Source of the DNA: Pseudothermotoga sp. | GTDB taxonomy: Bacteria > Thermotogota > Thermotogae > Thermotogales > DSM-5069 | Assembly: GCA_025060105.1 (NCBI GenBank) | Contig: JANXCS010000001.1 | Coordinates: 42,282-106,281 of the forward strand | Length of the DNA stretch: 64,000 nucleotides | Reading direction: 5' to 3' | Part shown: in pieces, positions 52,749 to 60,410 of the stretch | Numbering within the stretch: position 1 is the stretch's first letter | Layout of the letters: the number at the start of each line of letters is the position of its first letter | Notes under the pieces: model-generated | The model's input: only the letters and a program-made list of their open reading frames with translations | What the model was told of the DNA's origin: nothing | Database searches by the model: none | Program-made: the position numbers and the translations under genes

Positions 52749-53392
52749 TCTATCTCTCCTAACATTTTTCTGATCGATGCCGGATCAGGGTTTTTAAAGA
52801 TGCCATAACCCATCACGAGAATATCTGCACCCGCGCAGACAACCTTTTTCAACGTCTCTTCGTTCACACCACCGTCGACCATGATTTTAACATTCAAAGA
52901 TCGATTTTTTATGATATGCCTGAGTCTTTCAATCTTGCCAACAGTCCAATCTATGAATTTTTGGCCGGAGAACCCAGGATTAACAGTCATCAGAAGCACC
53001 GCATCGAGCTCAACAAGGATGTCGCTGAGAACTTCCACAGGAGTATGGGGATTCAAAACAGCGTAAGCTTTGGCTCCATTCTCTTTTATTCTCTGAACAG
53101 TCCGATGGAGATGAACACACGCTTCGTAGTGAACACCTATCCACGAGGCACCAGCTCGAGCGAATTTTTCCACGTACCTGTCAGCATCGACGATCATCAA
53201 ATGAACATCTACGGGTAGATTGGTACACGATCGAACAGCTTCAAGTAAAGGCAAGCCAAACGTGATGTTTGGCACAAAGATCCCATCCATCACGTCTAGA
53301 TGTACCATGTCTATGTAAGATTCTACTCTCTTGATCTCTTCAGCGAGCTTCGAAAGATCACAGGCAAGTATGGAAGCAGAGATCAATTTCAT
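52736..53392 (-). CDS. rpe: Ribulose-phosphate 3-epimerase
   Basis: A 218-residue TIM barrel interconverting ribulose-5-P and xylulose-5-P. Ile-Ser-Ala-Ser-Ile-Leu-Ala-Cys-Asp near 4-12, His-Leu-Asp-Val-Met-Asp-Gly near 33-39 (metal/acid residues), Asp-Val-His-Leu-Met near 63-67, Met-Thr-Val-Asn-Pro-Gly-Phe-Ser-Gly-Gln near 134, and Val-Asp-Gly-Gly-Val near 170. Start overlaps the rsgA stop (ATGA). The rsgA-rpe order is common in bacteria. Confidence 0.96.
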   Translation of the reverse strand: MKLISASILACDLSKLAEEIKRVESYIDMVHLDVMDGIFVPNITFGLPLLEAVRSCTNLPVDVHLMIVDADRYVEKFARAGASWIGVHYEACVHLHRTVQRIKENGAKAYAVLNPHTPVEVLSDILVELDAVLLMTVNPGFSGQKFIDWTVGKIERLRHIIKNRSLNVKIMVDGGVNEETLKKVVCAGADILVMGYGIFKNPDPASIRKMLGEIECSC

Positions 53393-54261
53393 TCTGTACT
53401 CACTTCCCTGAGTATCTCTAGATAATTCTCGTAACGTGTCTTGGATATTTCACCAGCTTGAACGAGATCCTTTATCCTGCATCCTGGTTCATCCAAATGT
53501 TTGCAATCTTTGAAGAGGCAATCTCCATTCTCTCTGATTTCTTTGAAATAAAGTTTCAACTTGTCAGGCTTTATGTGATCTATTTCTATCAACGAAAAGC
53601 CCGGAGTGTCGGCAACAAGACCACCGAAAGGGAGGTGCAACAGTTCGGCGGATGTGGTCGTGTGTCTTCCACGTTCGAGCTTCTCGGAAACCTCCTGCGT
53701 TTTTAGGTTCGCTCCGGGGCAGATGATGTTCAGCAAGCTGCTTTTTCCAACACCAGAAGGTCCGGCAAAAACTGAGATTTTATCCTTGAAGTGTTCCATC
53801 AATTGATCTATGCCTTCCTTCGTTTTAGCACTCGTCATTAAGACAGGATACATTTTGGAATAAGTCTCTAAGAATTGTTTCTTTTTCTCTTCATCTTCTT
53901 GAGTTAATAGATCGATTTTGTTCAAAACGATGAGTGCGTTCAGCCCAGCCTCTTCGATGAGTACCAACAACTTATCCAGTATTAACAATGGCACCTCGGG
54001 TTTTTTGATGGTGTAAACGCACACTGCTTGATCAACATTCGCGATTCGAGGCTTGGCCAATTCGTTCTTCCTCTTGAGTATGGACTCCACAACACCCGTA
54101 TCGTGCACACGCACATATTCCACCACATCGCCAACGAGTGGTTTAAGGTTGGACAATCTGAATCTGCCTCTGAGTACACACCTGATCCTCTCACCAGTCT
54201 TAACGTCTTCGATGAGCAACGCATTCGACATGAATTTGACCACTATACCCCTGTTTCTGAT
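53389..54261 (-). CDS. rsgA: Ribosome small-subunit GTPase RsgA
   Basis: About 290 residues; a circularly permuted GTPase for 30S maturation. Order: OB domain (about 1-65), then G4 Asn-Lys-Ile-Asp-Leu near 113, G1 Gly-Pro-Ser-Gly-Val-Gly-Lys-Ser-Ser near 166-174, G3 Asp-Thr-Pro-Gly-Phe near 214, and the zinc site Cys...Cys-x4-His...Cys near 240-255. No ATG, GTG or TTG suits the alignment to T. maritima RsgA: the first conserved residues (Arg-Asn-Arg-Gly-Ile-Val-Val) follow ATT 54265-54267 or ATC 54259-54261, with GGAGGG just upstream. A TTG at 54288 is in frame but lies before the binding site. Confidence 0.93.
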   Translation of the reverse strand: MRNRGIVVKFMSNALLIEDVKTGERIRCVLRGRFRLSNLKPLVGDVVEYVRVHDTGVVESILKRKNELAKPRIANVDQAVCVYTIKKPEVPLLILDKLLVLIEEAGLNALIVLNKIDLLTQEDEEKKKQFLETYSKMYPVLMTSAKTKEGIDQLMEHFKDKISVFAGPSGVGKSSLLNIICPGANLKTQEVSEKLERGRHTTTSAELLHLPFGGLVADTPGFSLIEIDHIKPDKLKLYFKEIRENGDCLFKDCKHLDEPGCRIKDLVQAGEISKTRYENYLEILREVSTE

Positions 54262-54262
54262 G

Positions 54263-54784
54263 TCAATCCCTCCCTGGCTCGCCAACATCGATCAAGATGG
54301 ATACTTCATCGCCTTTTTTCATTTCTGTACCTGGCGGTGGATAAACACCCATAACCCTACCATCGGATCCTTTGAATGGCATTTGAACTATTCTAACTTT
54401 GAATCCCATATTCTGCAAAATGATTTCAGCCGTTTCTCTGGGTGAACCAATTAGATTCGGTACGCTCAAATTCTGTGGTTCCTCACAAAACACGTTCACG
54501 GTCCTACCTTTTTTCACGCGAGTTTTGGCAGCTGGAACAGTGAAGCTAACACGACCTTCACCATGGATCTGGCCAATTTTCAAACCAGCACCCCGAAGTA
54601 TGCCTTCAGCTTGAGCAATGTCCATGCTCGTCACATCTGGGACAACAACTTCGGTTGGTTTGACCCAAAAGTAGAAAAAGAAGACTAGGGCACCAGCCAT
54701 GCAACCAAGGAGGAAAAAAGCAATGAAGCTGAAAGCACCTCTCACGATTTTGCTCGCAAATTTTTCAGTCTGAGTTGCCCGCAT
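54263..54784 (-). CDS. PASTA-domain membrane protein
   Basis: A 173-residue protein: cytoplasmic N-terminus, one membrane helix (about 17-41), then two PASTA domains outside (about 45-108, Val-Val-Val-Pro-Asp-Val-Thr; and about 109-170, Leu-Ser-Val-Pro-Asn-Leu-Ile-Gly, each with Ala-x2-Ile/Leu-Leu and Gly-Leu/Phe-Lys). PASTA domains bind wall fragments or beta-lactams and usually sit on PrkC-type kinases or penicillin-binding proteins. Here they occur without a kinase or PBP domain. Overlaps rlmN by 43 bases and the start region of rsgA. Confidence 0.88.
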   Translation of the reverse strand: MRATQTEKFASKIVRGAFSFIAFFLLGCMAGALVFFFYFWVKPTEVVVPDVTSMDIAQAEGILRGAGLKIGQIHGEGRVSFTVPAAKTRVKKGRTVNVFCEEPQNLSVPNLIGSPRETAEIILQNMGFKVRIVQMPFKGSDGRVMGVYPPPGTEMKKGDEVSILIDVGEPGRD

Positions 54785-55770
54785 GCCGCTTCAATGTCCG
54801 CTCCTTTCTCTTGTCTCAGCTCTGCTTCTATGCCATTTTCGAGTAGAATTTCTTTGAATCTGTTCATCTTCCATTGGGAGGGTTTTTCAAACTCGCCATT
54901 GGTAGGATTCACAGGGATTAAATTTACGAAAGCTTTCAAATCCTTCAATGCTCTCGCGAGTCTTCGAGCGTCTTCATCGAAATCGTTGAATTCTTTGATG
55001 AGAATGTATTCGATGGTGACGCGTCTATTCGTTTTTTCTTGATAAACTTTGGCTGCTTGAAGGATCTCTTCGATGGAGTATTTCCTGTTCAATGGAACAA
55101 GCACATCTCTTTTCTCGTTGCTCGCTGCGTGCAATGATATGGCAAGCCTGACTTCGAGTCCTTCGTCTGCGAATTTAACTATTTTTTCAGGTATTCCCAC
55201 AGTACTCACAGTTATTCTTCGAACGCCCACATTCTTCATCTTTGGATGAACAAGAATTCTCAAACTTTTGACAACATTGTCGTAGTTCAGGAAAGGCTCA
55301 CCCATACCCATGTAAACTACGTTTCTGATATTCCTCTTAGAATCGTTCTCTATTGCCAAAACTTGTCCAACGATTTCCCCAACCGTCAAATTTCTTACAA
55401 AACCGCTTTGTCCGGTCGCACAGAAAGAACATCTCAAGGGACAGCCCACTTGTGTAGAGATGCAGGCAGTAGCATAGCCTTCGTGAAACAATAGAACCGA
55501 TTCGATCGTGTTTCCATCTTCAAGCTCGTACAAAAATTTTGTGGTCTTGTCTATTTTTGAAACCTTTTTCTCGAGCAATTTTGGTAATCTCAAAACGAAC
55601 TTCTCTCGAAATAAAGCTCTGTGCTCTCTTGACAGATTCGTCATACCTTCGAATGCAAAAACACGTTTTTTGTAAATCCAATCGAGCAGTTGGTCAGCTC
55701 GGTATTTCTCGAGTCCCATTTTTATAACAGCATCCACAACTTCTTCGTAGCTCATGTCGAGTAAATTCAA
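54742..55770 (-). CDS. rlmN: Dual-specificity 23S rRNA/tRNA adenine-C2 methyltransferase RlmN
   Basis: A 342-residue radical SAM methylase acting on A2503 of 23S rRNA and A37 of some tRNAs. The [4Fe-4S] motif Cys-Pro-Leu-Arg-Cys-Ser-Phe-Cys lies near 109-116, and the methyl-carrying cysteine is near the C-terminus in Ala-Ala-Cys-Gly-Gln-Leu. Val-Tyr-Met-Gly-Met-Gly-Glu-Pro-Phe near 152 is also characteristic. TTG start with GAGGTGATACG upstream. First gene of the eight-gene operon; a TATAAT lies at 55788-55793. Confidence 0.95.
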   Translation of the reverse strand: MNLLDMSYEEVVDAVIKMGLEKYRADQLLDWIYKKRVFAFEGMTNLSREHRALFREKFVLRLPKLLEKKVSKIDKTTKFLYELEDGNTIESVLLFHEGYATACISTQVGCPLRCSFCATGQSGFVRNLTVGEIVGQVLAIENDSKRNIRNVVYMGMGEPFLNYDNVVKSLRILVHPKMKNVGVRRITVSTVGIPEKIVKFADEGLEVRLAISLHAASNEKRDVLVPLNRKYSIEEILQAAKVYQEKTNRRVTIEYILIKEFNDFDEDARRLARALKDLKAFVNLIPVNPTNGEFEKPSQWKMNRFKEILLENGIEAELRQEKGADIEAACGQLRLKNLRAKS

Positions 55771-55787
55771 CGTATCACCTCAAACAA

Positions 55788-55793
55788 ATTATA
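55788..55793 (-). promoter_or_regulatory. -10 element of the rlmN-leuS operon
   Basis: TATAAT on the minus strand, 17 bases before the rlmN TTG. No clear -35 at 16-18 nt spacing, so promoter strength is uncertain. Confidence 0.5.
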
Positions 55794-55892
55794 GACTGTT
55801 GTGAAGAACACACCATGAAATTTTATCCGAGATGTTTTAAACAAAAATCTCACATTGGATATCGAGATCACTACAATTTGCAAGAATTGTTC

Positions 55893-55898
55893 TATAAT
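55893..55898 (+). promoter_or_regulatory. -10 element of the MoxR-VWA operon
   Basis: TATAAT, 22 bases before the TTG start at 55921. The hexamer 17 nt upstream is a poor -35 (ACTACA), which may mean activator dependence. Divergent from the rlmN promoter about 100 bp away. Confidence 0.5.
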
Positions 55899-55920
55899 GT
55901 TTCAGTCGGGAGTGATGCGT

Positions 55921-56988
55921 TTGACGATCAATGAAGCAAAATTTCTCTGCAAGAAGATCATGGAGGCTGGAGAAGTTCCACTGCTCGTAGGGCACTTCGG
56001 TGTAGGAAAAACAGATATAGCAAAGCAAATCGCCATGGAAACTGGTAGAAAGATCATCATACTCATCCTTTCGCAGATGGAACCTGGTGACTTGATAGGC
56101 CTTCCTTCGCGCCAGGAGGATAGAACAGTCTTTCTGAAACCAGATTGGTGGCCAGAAAGTGGTGAATGTCTCATCGTCTTGGACGAGATAAACCGTGCCC
56201 ACAGATCGATAAGAAATGCAATCATGCAATTGCTCATAGACCGTCGTATACACAACCACATCCTCCCAGAGGGAGTCTGGATCATGGCTACGATGAATCC
56301 ACCAGACGAAGAATACGACCAAGCAGATCTAATAACAGATCCAGCGTTCATATCTCGTTTTTTCGTTCTCCATGTGAGCCCGACGGTGGAAGAATGGAAA
56401 GAATGGGCGAAGATCAATGGAGTCGATCGATGCGTTATAGAGTTCATCGGTAATTATCCTGAATTTCTTTATGTGAATTCTCCAATGTCATTACGCGTTG
56501 AACTGAAGCCAAGTCCGAGGAGCTGGTACAAACTGAGCAACGTTTTGAGACTGCTTTCGGAAGAGGAAATCGCTAGGTATGGTTACACTCTCGCGTCAGC
56601 CATCGTTGGACCGGAAGCTGCGAAAGCGTTCATCGAGTTCAGTGGTTCAGAATCAATACCCATGCCGCGCAAGGTACTATTGGAAGGTTTGGAAAAGGCG
56701 TATGCGATCGAGGATGTGGACAAATCAAACTCGCTCGTCGTGAGATTGATAGATTATCTTTCAAAATTGAGCGATCAGGAAGTAGAGTTTTTATCATCGC
56801 ACGTTACAAGAGTGGCTCAGAATATAGATAGGTTATCCTCAATATTACCTAGAGATTCCTTCTACGCGTTGATAAGGTTCATAACAGATAAAGCCAACAA
56901 TGGTGAGCACCACTCACAATTTTTCGAGCTTTTGCTGGAGAAACTTTCTGCTTTTGACAGCACGAGGACGGCTTTGAAGGATCTATGA
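55921..56988 (+). CDS. MoxR-type AAA+ ATPase
   Basis: About 355 residues. Walker A Gly-His-Phe-Gly-Val-Gly-Lys-Thr-Asp near 22-30, Walker B Cys-Leu-Ile-Val-Leu-Asp-Glu-Ile-Asn near 82-90, sensor 1 Met-Ala-Thr-Met-Asn-Pro-Pro near 120, and an arginine-rich Ile-Ser-Arg-Phe-Phe near 143. MoxR ATPases act with VWA proteins as chaperones that mature or activate enzyme complexes. TTG 55921 has GGGAGTG six bases upstream; an in-frame ATG at 55915 overlaps that site. The stop overlaps the next start (ATGATGG). Confidence 0.85.
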   Translation: MTINEAKFLCKKIMEAGEVPLLVGHFGVGKTDIAKQIAMETGRKIIILILSQMEPGDLIGLPSRQEDRTVFLKPDWWPESGECLIVLDEINRAHRSIRNAIMQLLIDRRIHNHILPEGVWIMATMNPPDEEYDQADLITDPAFISRFFVLHVSPTVEEWKEWAKINGVDRCVIEFIGNYPEFLYVNSPMSLRVELKPSPRSWYKLSNVLRLLSEEEIARYGYTLASAIVGPEAAKAFIEFSGSESIPMPRKVLLEGLEKAYAIEDVDKSNSLVVRLIDYLSKLSDQEVEFLSSHVTRVAQNIDRLSSILPRDSFYALIRFITDKANNGEHHSQFFELLLEKLSAFDSTRTALKDL

Positions 56989-58163
56989 TGGACAAGATAC
57001 TGGCTAAACTGGCGAAACGTTCACCTTTCTACATGTACTTGTTTTTGAACATGTCTAGACGTCCCTCGCTTGAAGCAGAGAAATTGTATATTTCCTTGAA
57101 GAATGGCAAATTCACTGTTGTGTACAATCCGAGATGGGTCGAACAAAAGCCAGAACAGTTCGTTGAAGCTTTTTTGATCCATCAACTCATGCATCTGATA
57201 AATCTTCATTTTCTCATTAAACCGAAGGATGATCGCGATAGAGCGATATGGGATCTAGCCATGGACGCAGCGATCAATCAACACATTCCTGAGCTGGCAG
57301 CGTTTGGAGTACCATTAAACTTGCTCGTAGAAGAAGGTCACGGTGTGGACAATGAGAATTTGTTCGTGCTTCCACCTGATTGGATGCCCAATAAGAGTGC
57401 TGAAGAGTACCACGAGTGGATCGTGCAAGAGATGGAAAAACTTGGTCGATTCGATGTTGTAGTTGTAGCAAAAATGAGGGAGAACAGATTCGATTCCCAC
57501 AGCGAAATGTTTGCGGAGCATGATACAGACATGATCCTTGAACTCAGTCAGAGTCTCATTTCAAAAGCTTTCAACCTTTATGGAAGTGAACTCCCATCTG
57601 GTGTGCGCAGAATGGTTGAACTTTCCATTCTCAGGCCTTTCTTGAATTGGAAAGATACTCTCAGAAGGTTTGCAGGTGTTTCCGAGTACGGTGAGCGATA
57701 CCTCACTCCTTTGAAACCGAACAGGAGATATCAGGATCAACCGGGGTGGAAAGTTGCAAACGCAGCAAGGCTTGGGATCATCGTCGATACTAGCGGTAGC
57801 ATAATTCAAGAAGAATTGGATGTTTTTTTCACAGAAATAGAGTCATTATCACGCTACGTGGATACAACTCTCATCTTAGTCCAAGTAGACAGGGCCGTCA
57901 ATTTGAAAGTGAATTACACCAGAGGCATGTGGAGGAATATGCAGATCATCGGGGGTGGCGAAACGGATCTTCAACCTGCAGTGGATTACCTCGAACATAA
58001 CCATAGGCCTGAAGGTATTGTCATCTTTACGGATGGTTTTGCAGATCTTCCGAAAGTGAAAAGGAGAGTATTGTTCATATTGTCAAAGTATCACAACGAT
58101 GAATTCATCACCCAAGCACGTAACACTTACGGTCGTTCAAGTGTGGTGGTGCTCAGTTGGTGA
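56985..58163 (+). CDS. Metallopeptidase-like plus VWA-like protein (DUF2201 type)
   Basis: A 392-residue partner of the MoxR ATPase. The N-terminal half resembles the zinc metallopeptidase-like DUF2201 region, with His66-Gln-Leu-Met-His70 and His75 where related proteins often have His-Glu-x2-His. The C-terminal half (about 258-392) is a VWA fold with an intact MIDAS start Asp268-Thr-Ser-Gly-Ser272, Gly-Gly-Gly-Glu-Thr-Asp near 323 and Phe-Thr-Asp-Gly near 347. It likely binds a divalent metal and a client protein. Overlaps both neighbours, so the three genes are made together. Confidence 0.83.
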   Translation: MMDKILAKLAKRSPFYMYLFLNMSRRPSLEAEKLYISLKNGKFTVVYNPRWVEQKPEQFVEAFLIHQLMHLINLHFLIKPKDDRDRAIWDLAMDAAINQHIPELAAFGVPLNLLVEEGHGVDNENLFVLPPDWMPNKSAEEYHEWIVQEMEKLGRFDVVVVAKMRENRFDSHSEMFAEHDTDMILELSQSLISKAFNLYGSELPSGVRRMVELSILRPFLNWKDTLRRFAGVSEYGERYLTPLKPNRRYQDQPGWKVANAARLGIIVDTSGSIIQEELDVFFTEIESLSRYVDTTLILVQVDRAVNLKVNYTRGMWRNMQIIGGGETDLQPAVDYLEHNHRPEGIVIFTDGFADLPKVKRRVLFILSKYHNDEFITQARNTYGRSSVVVLSW

Positions 58164-58948
58164 ACTTTGGTCCAAAGAGTATCACAAACAAGCTCAGTAA
58201 AGCTTTGGAAAAGATCGAAGTGAGTAAGTTATTGAGCCAAATGGAAAATTTGAAAGAGAAGTTGGATCAATATCACAAGCATGTAGTGCTGGCTTCTGTT
58301 GGTGAGGTTCATGGTTTCTATCTTTTTGGTGCCGTAGATCACCTCGGTAGGAAGTTGGCGGGACTCTCGATCTCAAATCCTTTCGAGAGAAATTTACCCA
58401 TATACGTACTTCAACAGCAGGTGAGTTTTGCCGAGATTTATGAAGAGTTATTTGGTATCCAACCTCAATTTCATAGGTGCGGTATTGTGAAGCTTCCCTT
58501 AAATTTCAAAGCGATTTGTGTGGTAGGGGATGAAGACTTTCTTGGTAAAGAAATTTTCAAAGAGAAAGTCTACGGAGAGAAAAAATTGTCCTTTGCAGAG
58601 ATAATAGATGAGCTCATTTACAACAAGCTGAAAGCTCTCAACAGCTCAACGATAGGTTTAATAAAGATCCGTTTGCTCGATGAAGGGATACTTTGTTTGG
58701 TGGAGGTTCCAAAAGACATCGACAGATCCCACGTACCTCTACTGGCAGAAATAGCTCACATTCTCAAAGGGAGATATACATTCACTTGTAGGACAAAATA
58801 TCAAAGTATAGTTTCGGCAGCGCCTGTATTGACAAGTTTGTGTATTGATTATGAGCATTTTCTCAGAGGATTCGACGTAGGAGCTTTTTGCCAAGAATTT
58901 TCAAACAAGTTGATGAAAGCTTACGAATGTGTTTTGCGAGCGATTTAA
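58157..58948 (+). CDS. Unknown third protein of the MoxR-VWA operon
   Basis: A 263-residue soluble protein with mixed alpha/beta character and no signal peptide or membrane helix. Recognisable local patterns are Val-Gly-Glu-Val-His-Gly-Phe-Tyr-Leu-Phe-Gly-Ala-Val-Asp near 48-61, Cys-Val-Val-Gly-Asp-Glu-Asp-Phe-Leu-Gly near 121-130, and seven cysteines spread without CxxC pairing. I do not recognise a family. It starts inside the VWA gene end (TTG 58157 or GTG 58160), so it is very likely functionally tied to the ATPase pair, as a client, regulator or adaptor. Confidence 0.7.
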   Translation: MVNFGPKSITNKLSKALEKIEVSKLLSQMENLKEKLDQYHKHVVLASVGEVHGFYLFGAVDHLGRKLAGLSISNPFERNLPIYVLQQQVSFAEIYEELFGIQPQFHRCGIVKLPLNFKAICVVGDEDFLGKEIFKEKVYGEKKLSFAEIIDELIYNKLKALNSSTIGLIKIRLLDEGILCLVEVPKDIDRSHVPLLAEIAHILKGRYTFTCRTKYQSIVSAAPVLTSLCIDYEHFLRGFDVGAFCQEFSNKLMKAYECVLRAI

Positions 58949-58953
58949 AAAGA

Positions 58954-58968
58954 GGGGGCAATGCCCCC
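58954..58968. terminator. GC-rich hairpin after the MoxR-VWA operon
   Basis: Perfect six-base stem with a three-base loop, five bases after the stop codon. On the plus strand it is followed by AAAGTG, not T residues; the T run (TCTTTTT) lies on the minus-strand side. It could stop leftward transcription or only stabilise the 3' end of the plus transcript. Confidence 0.5.
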
Positions 58969-58990
58969 CAAAGTGTGAGAAGGTGCTTGT

Positions 58991-59107
58991 ATGGGTAGAG
59001 GTTGCTGGTGGCCGCCTGTGTGTTTCACTTTCATAATAACATCTCCCATCAGTGTTTTTCAGTTCCTTAATCATGGCTTATCCACAGCGTTTCGGTATTT
59101 AACATGA
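58991..59107 (+). CDS. Possible 38-residue peptide
   Basis: ATG 58991 lies five bases after AAGGTG. The peptide begins Met-Gly-Arg-Gly-Cys-Trp-Trp-Pro-Pro-Val-Cys, continues with a hydrophobic stretch (Phe-Thr-Phe-Ile-Ile-Thr) and ends at TGA 59105-59107. Composition is unusual: two Cys and two adjacent Trp close to the start. No homologue is known to me; it could be a chance frame. Confidence 0.3.
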   Translation: MGRGCWWPPVCFTFIITSPISVFQFLNHGLSTAFRYLT

Positions 59108-59289
59108 GTTGTAATGAGTTTTTTCCATCAGTTCGTTTTGTAAATTCAATGTTTTTGCGTGCTGTCGAGGATTTGACAATCTTGGCTTGCAATTGAATTG
59201 AGAGAAATGGCGTTTTTCCTCAAACTTGGCTCTGTTCAGTATCGTTTAGAGTTTGGGAGGACGTTGTGCAAGTTTTTGAAGATATGGGT

Positions 59290-59295
59290 TATAAT
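59290..59295 (+). promoter_or_regulatory. -10 element before the TPR gene
   Basis: TATAAT with TTGTGC (59264-59269) 20 nt upstream, a wide spacing. The GTG start follows 41 bases later. Confidence 0.5.
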
Positions 59296-59336
59296 GTAAA
59301 GCAGAAGTGAAACGAAGATTTCAAGGGAGTGGTCCT

Positions 59337-60410
59337 GTGGAACGAGTCATTGACTTGATCATTGGGGAAAAGAGTGTCCAAATCACCACAGACACACCGT
59401 TCGTTGTGATCGTTAGAGATTTGTTTTACGACGGAGATTGGCACACAATGAGGCAAGATCTGAAAGACAAGAAAGATGTTATTGAGGAAATCGAAAAGTG
59501 TCTTTGCATTGAAGAAAGTGTGGTCCTGTTGAATGAAACTGTTTATGAACCTGTATGTTTTGATGAGTTAAAAGATTGGCTTGAAGAAAAAAAGATCTTC
59601 CCAAAAGATTTCGTTCATGCTTCACTGGCAGGATTATACGATCTGGCTTTGGATTATGCAGATAAGGATCTTCATGAGGAAGCTTTCAAGGTGATCAGAT
59701 ACATGCTCGAGGTAGACAAGAATTATGCCCCTGCTTATGAGCTCTATGGTTCTCTTCTCATCGAAAAGGGAGAGATCGAGCAGGGGATCAGATACTTGGA
59801 TAAGGCGATTGAGATTGATCCATGGTTGGTGCCCGCTTATTCCTCTCTGGGCGAGGCTTATTACAATAGTGGTGATTATTTGAGAGCAGTTTCCTATTGG
59901 GAAAGAGAAATCGAATATGCTCCAGACAATAAACTCACTTATTTCATGTTGGCCGATGTTTACAGAAAGCTGAAAGCTTATGATAAAGTGTACGATGTAT
60001 TAGAACGACTTTTAAAACGTGATCCGGAGAGCATCGTGACCATGTATCAACTCTCACAAGCTTACAAAGATGCTGGAAAAATCGAAGAAGCACAACGAAT
60101 GGAGGAAAAAATCCTCGCTTCAAGGCCGACGCGCATGGAAGATATAGAACCATGGGCGAGAATGCAATTGAAACGTGGAAATTACAAACTTGTTCAGGAG
60201 TTTCTGAGCTTGCTTCCAAATTCTGAGAAGGTCAAGCCTTACGCTAAGCTGCTCCTCGCACTCTGCGAGTTGAAGCAAGGAAACCAAGAGCGAGCCAAGC
60301 AGGCATTTGCCGAAGTTAAAGACCAAAGTCCTTGGTATCTGTATGGAAATAAAGAATTTTTCTCCGAACTCCTCACTGAGGAGGAAATGCGTGCTTGTGG
60401 TATTTCTTGA
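59337..60410 (+). CDS. TPR-repeat protein
   Basis: About 357 residues, soluble. After a ~75-residue mixed N-terminal domain, at least five tetratricopeptide repeats cover about 85-260 (Asp-Leu-Ala-Leu-Asp-Tyr-Ala, Ala-Pro-Ala-Tyr-Glu-Leu-Tyr-Gly, Val-Pro-Ala-Tyr-Ser-Ser-Leu-Gly-Glu-Ala-Tyr, Leu-Thr-Tyr-Phe-Met-Leu-Ala-Asp). TPR arrays are scaffolds for protein contacts. GTG 59337 has AAGGGAGTG five bases upstream; the frame extends ten codons further without a site. It overlaps the prepilin peptidase gene, so a link to pilus assembly is possible. Confidence 0.82.
   Translation: MERVIDLIIGEKSVQITTDTPFVVIVRDLFYDGDWHTMRQDLKDKKDVIEEIEKCLCIEESVVLLNETVYEPVCFDELKDWLEEKKIFPKDFVHASLAGLYDLALDYADKDLHEEAFKVIRYMLEVDKNYAPAYELYGSLLIEKGEIEQGIRYLDKAIEIDPWLVPAYSSLGEAYYNSGDYLRAVSYWEREIEYAPDNKLTYFMLADVYRKLKAYDKVYDVLERLLKRDPESIVTMYQLSQAYKDAGKIEEAQRMEEKILASRPTRMEDIEPWARMQLKRGNYKLVQEFLSLLPNSEKVKPYAKLLLALCELKQGNQERAKQAFAEVKDQSPWYLYGNKEFFSELLTEEEMRACGIS

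Larger units (their letters stand above)
58949..59336. other. 388-bp intergenic region with hairpin and small ORF
   Basis: Contains a GGGGGC-AAT-GCCCCC hairpin (58954-58968), a 38-codon ORF with a ribosome binding site (58991-59107), and AT-rich DNA leading to the TATAAT at 59290-59295. A TTGACA at 59173-59178 has no matching -10. Confidence 0.5.
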
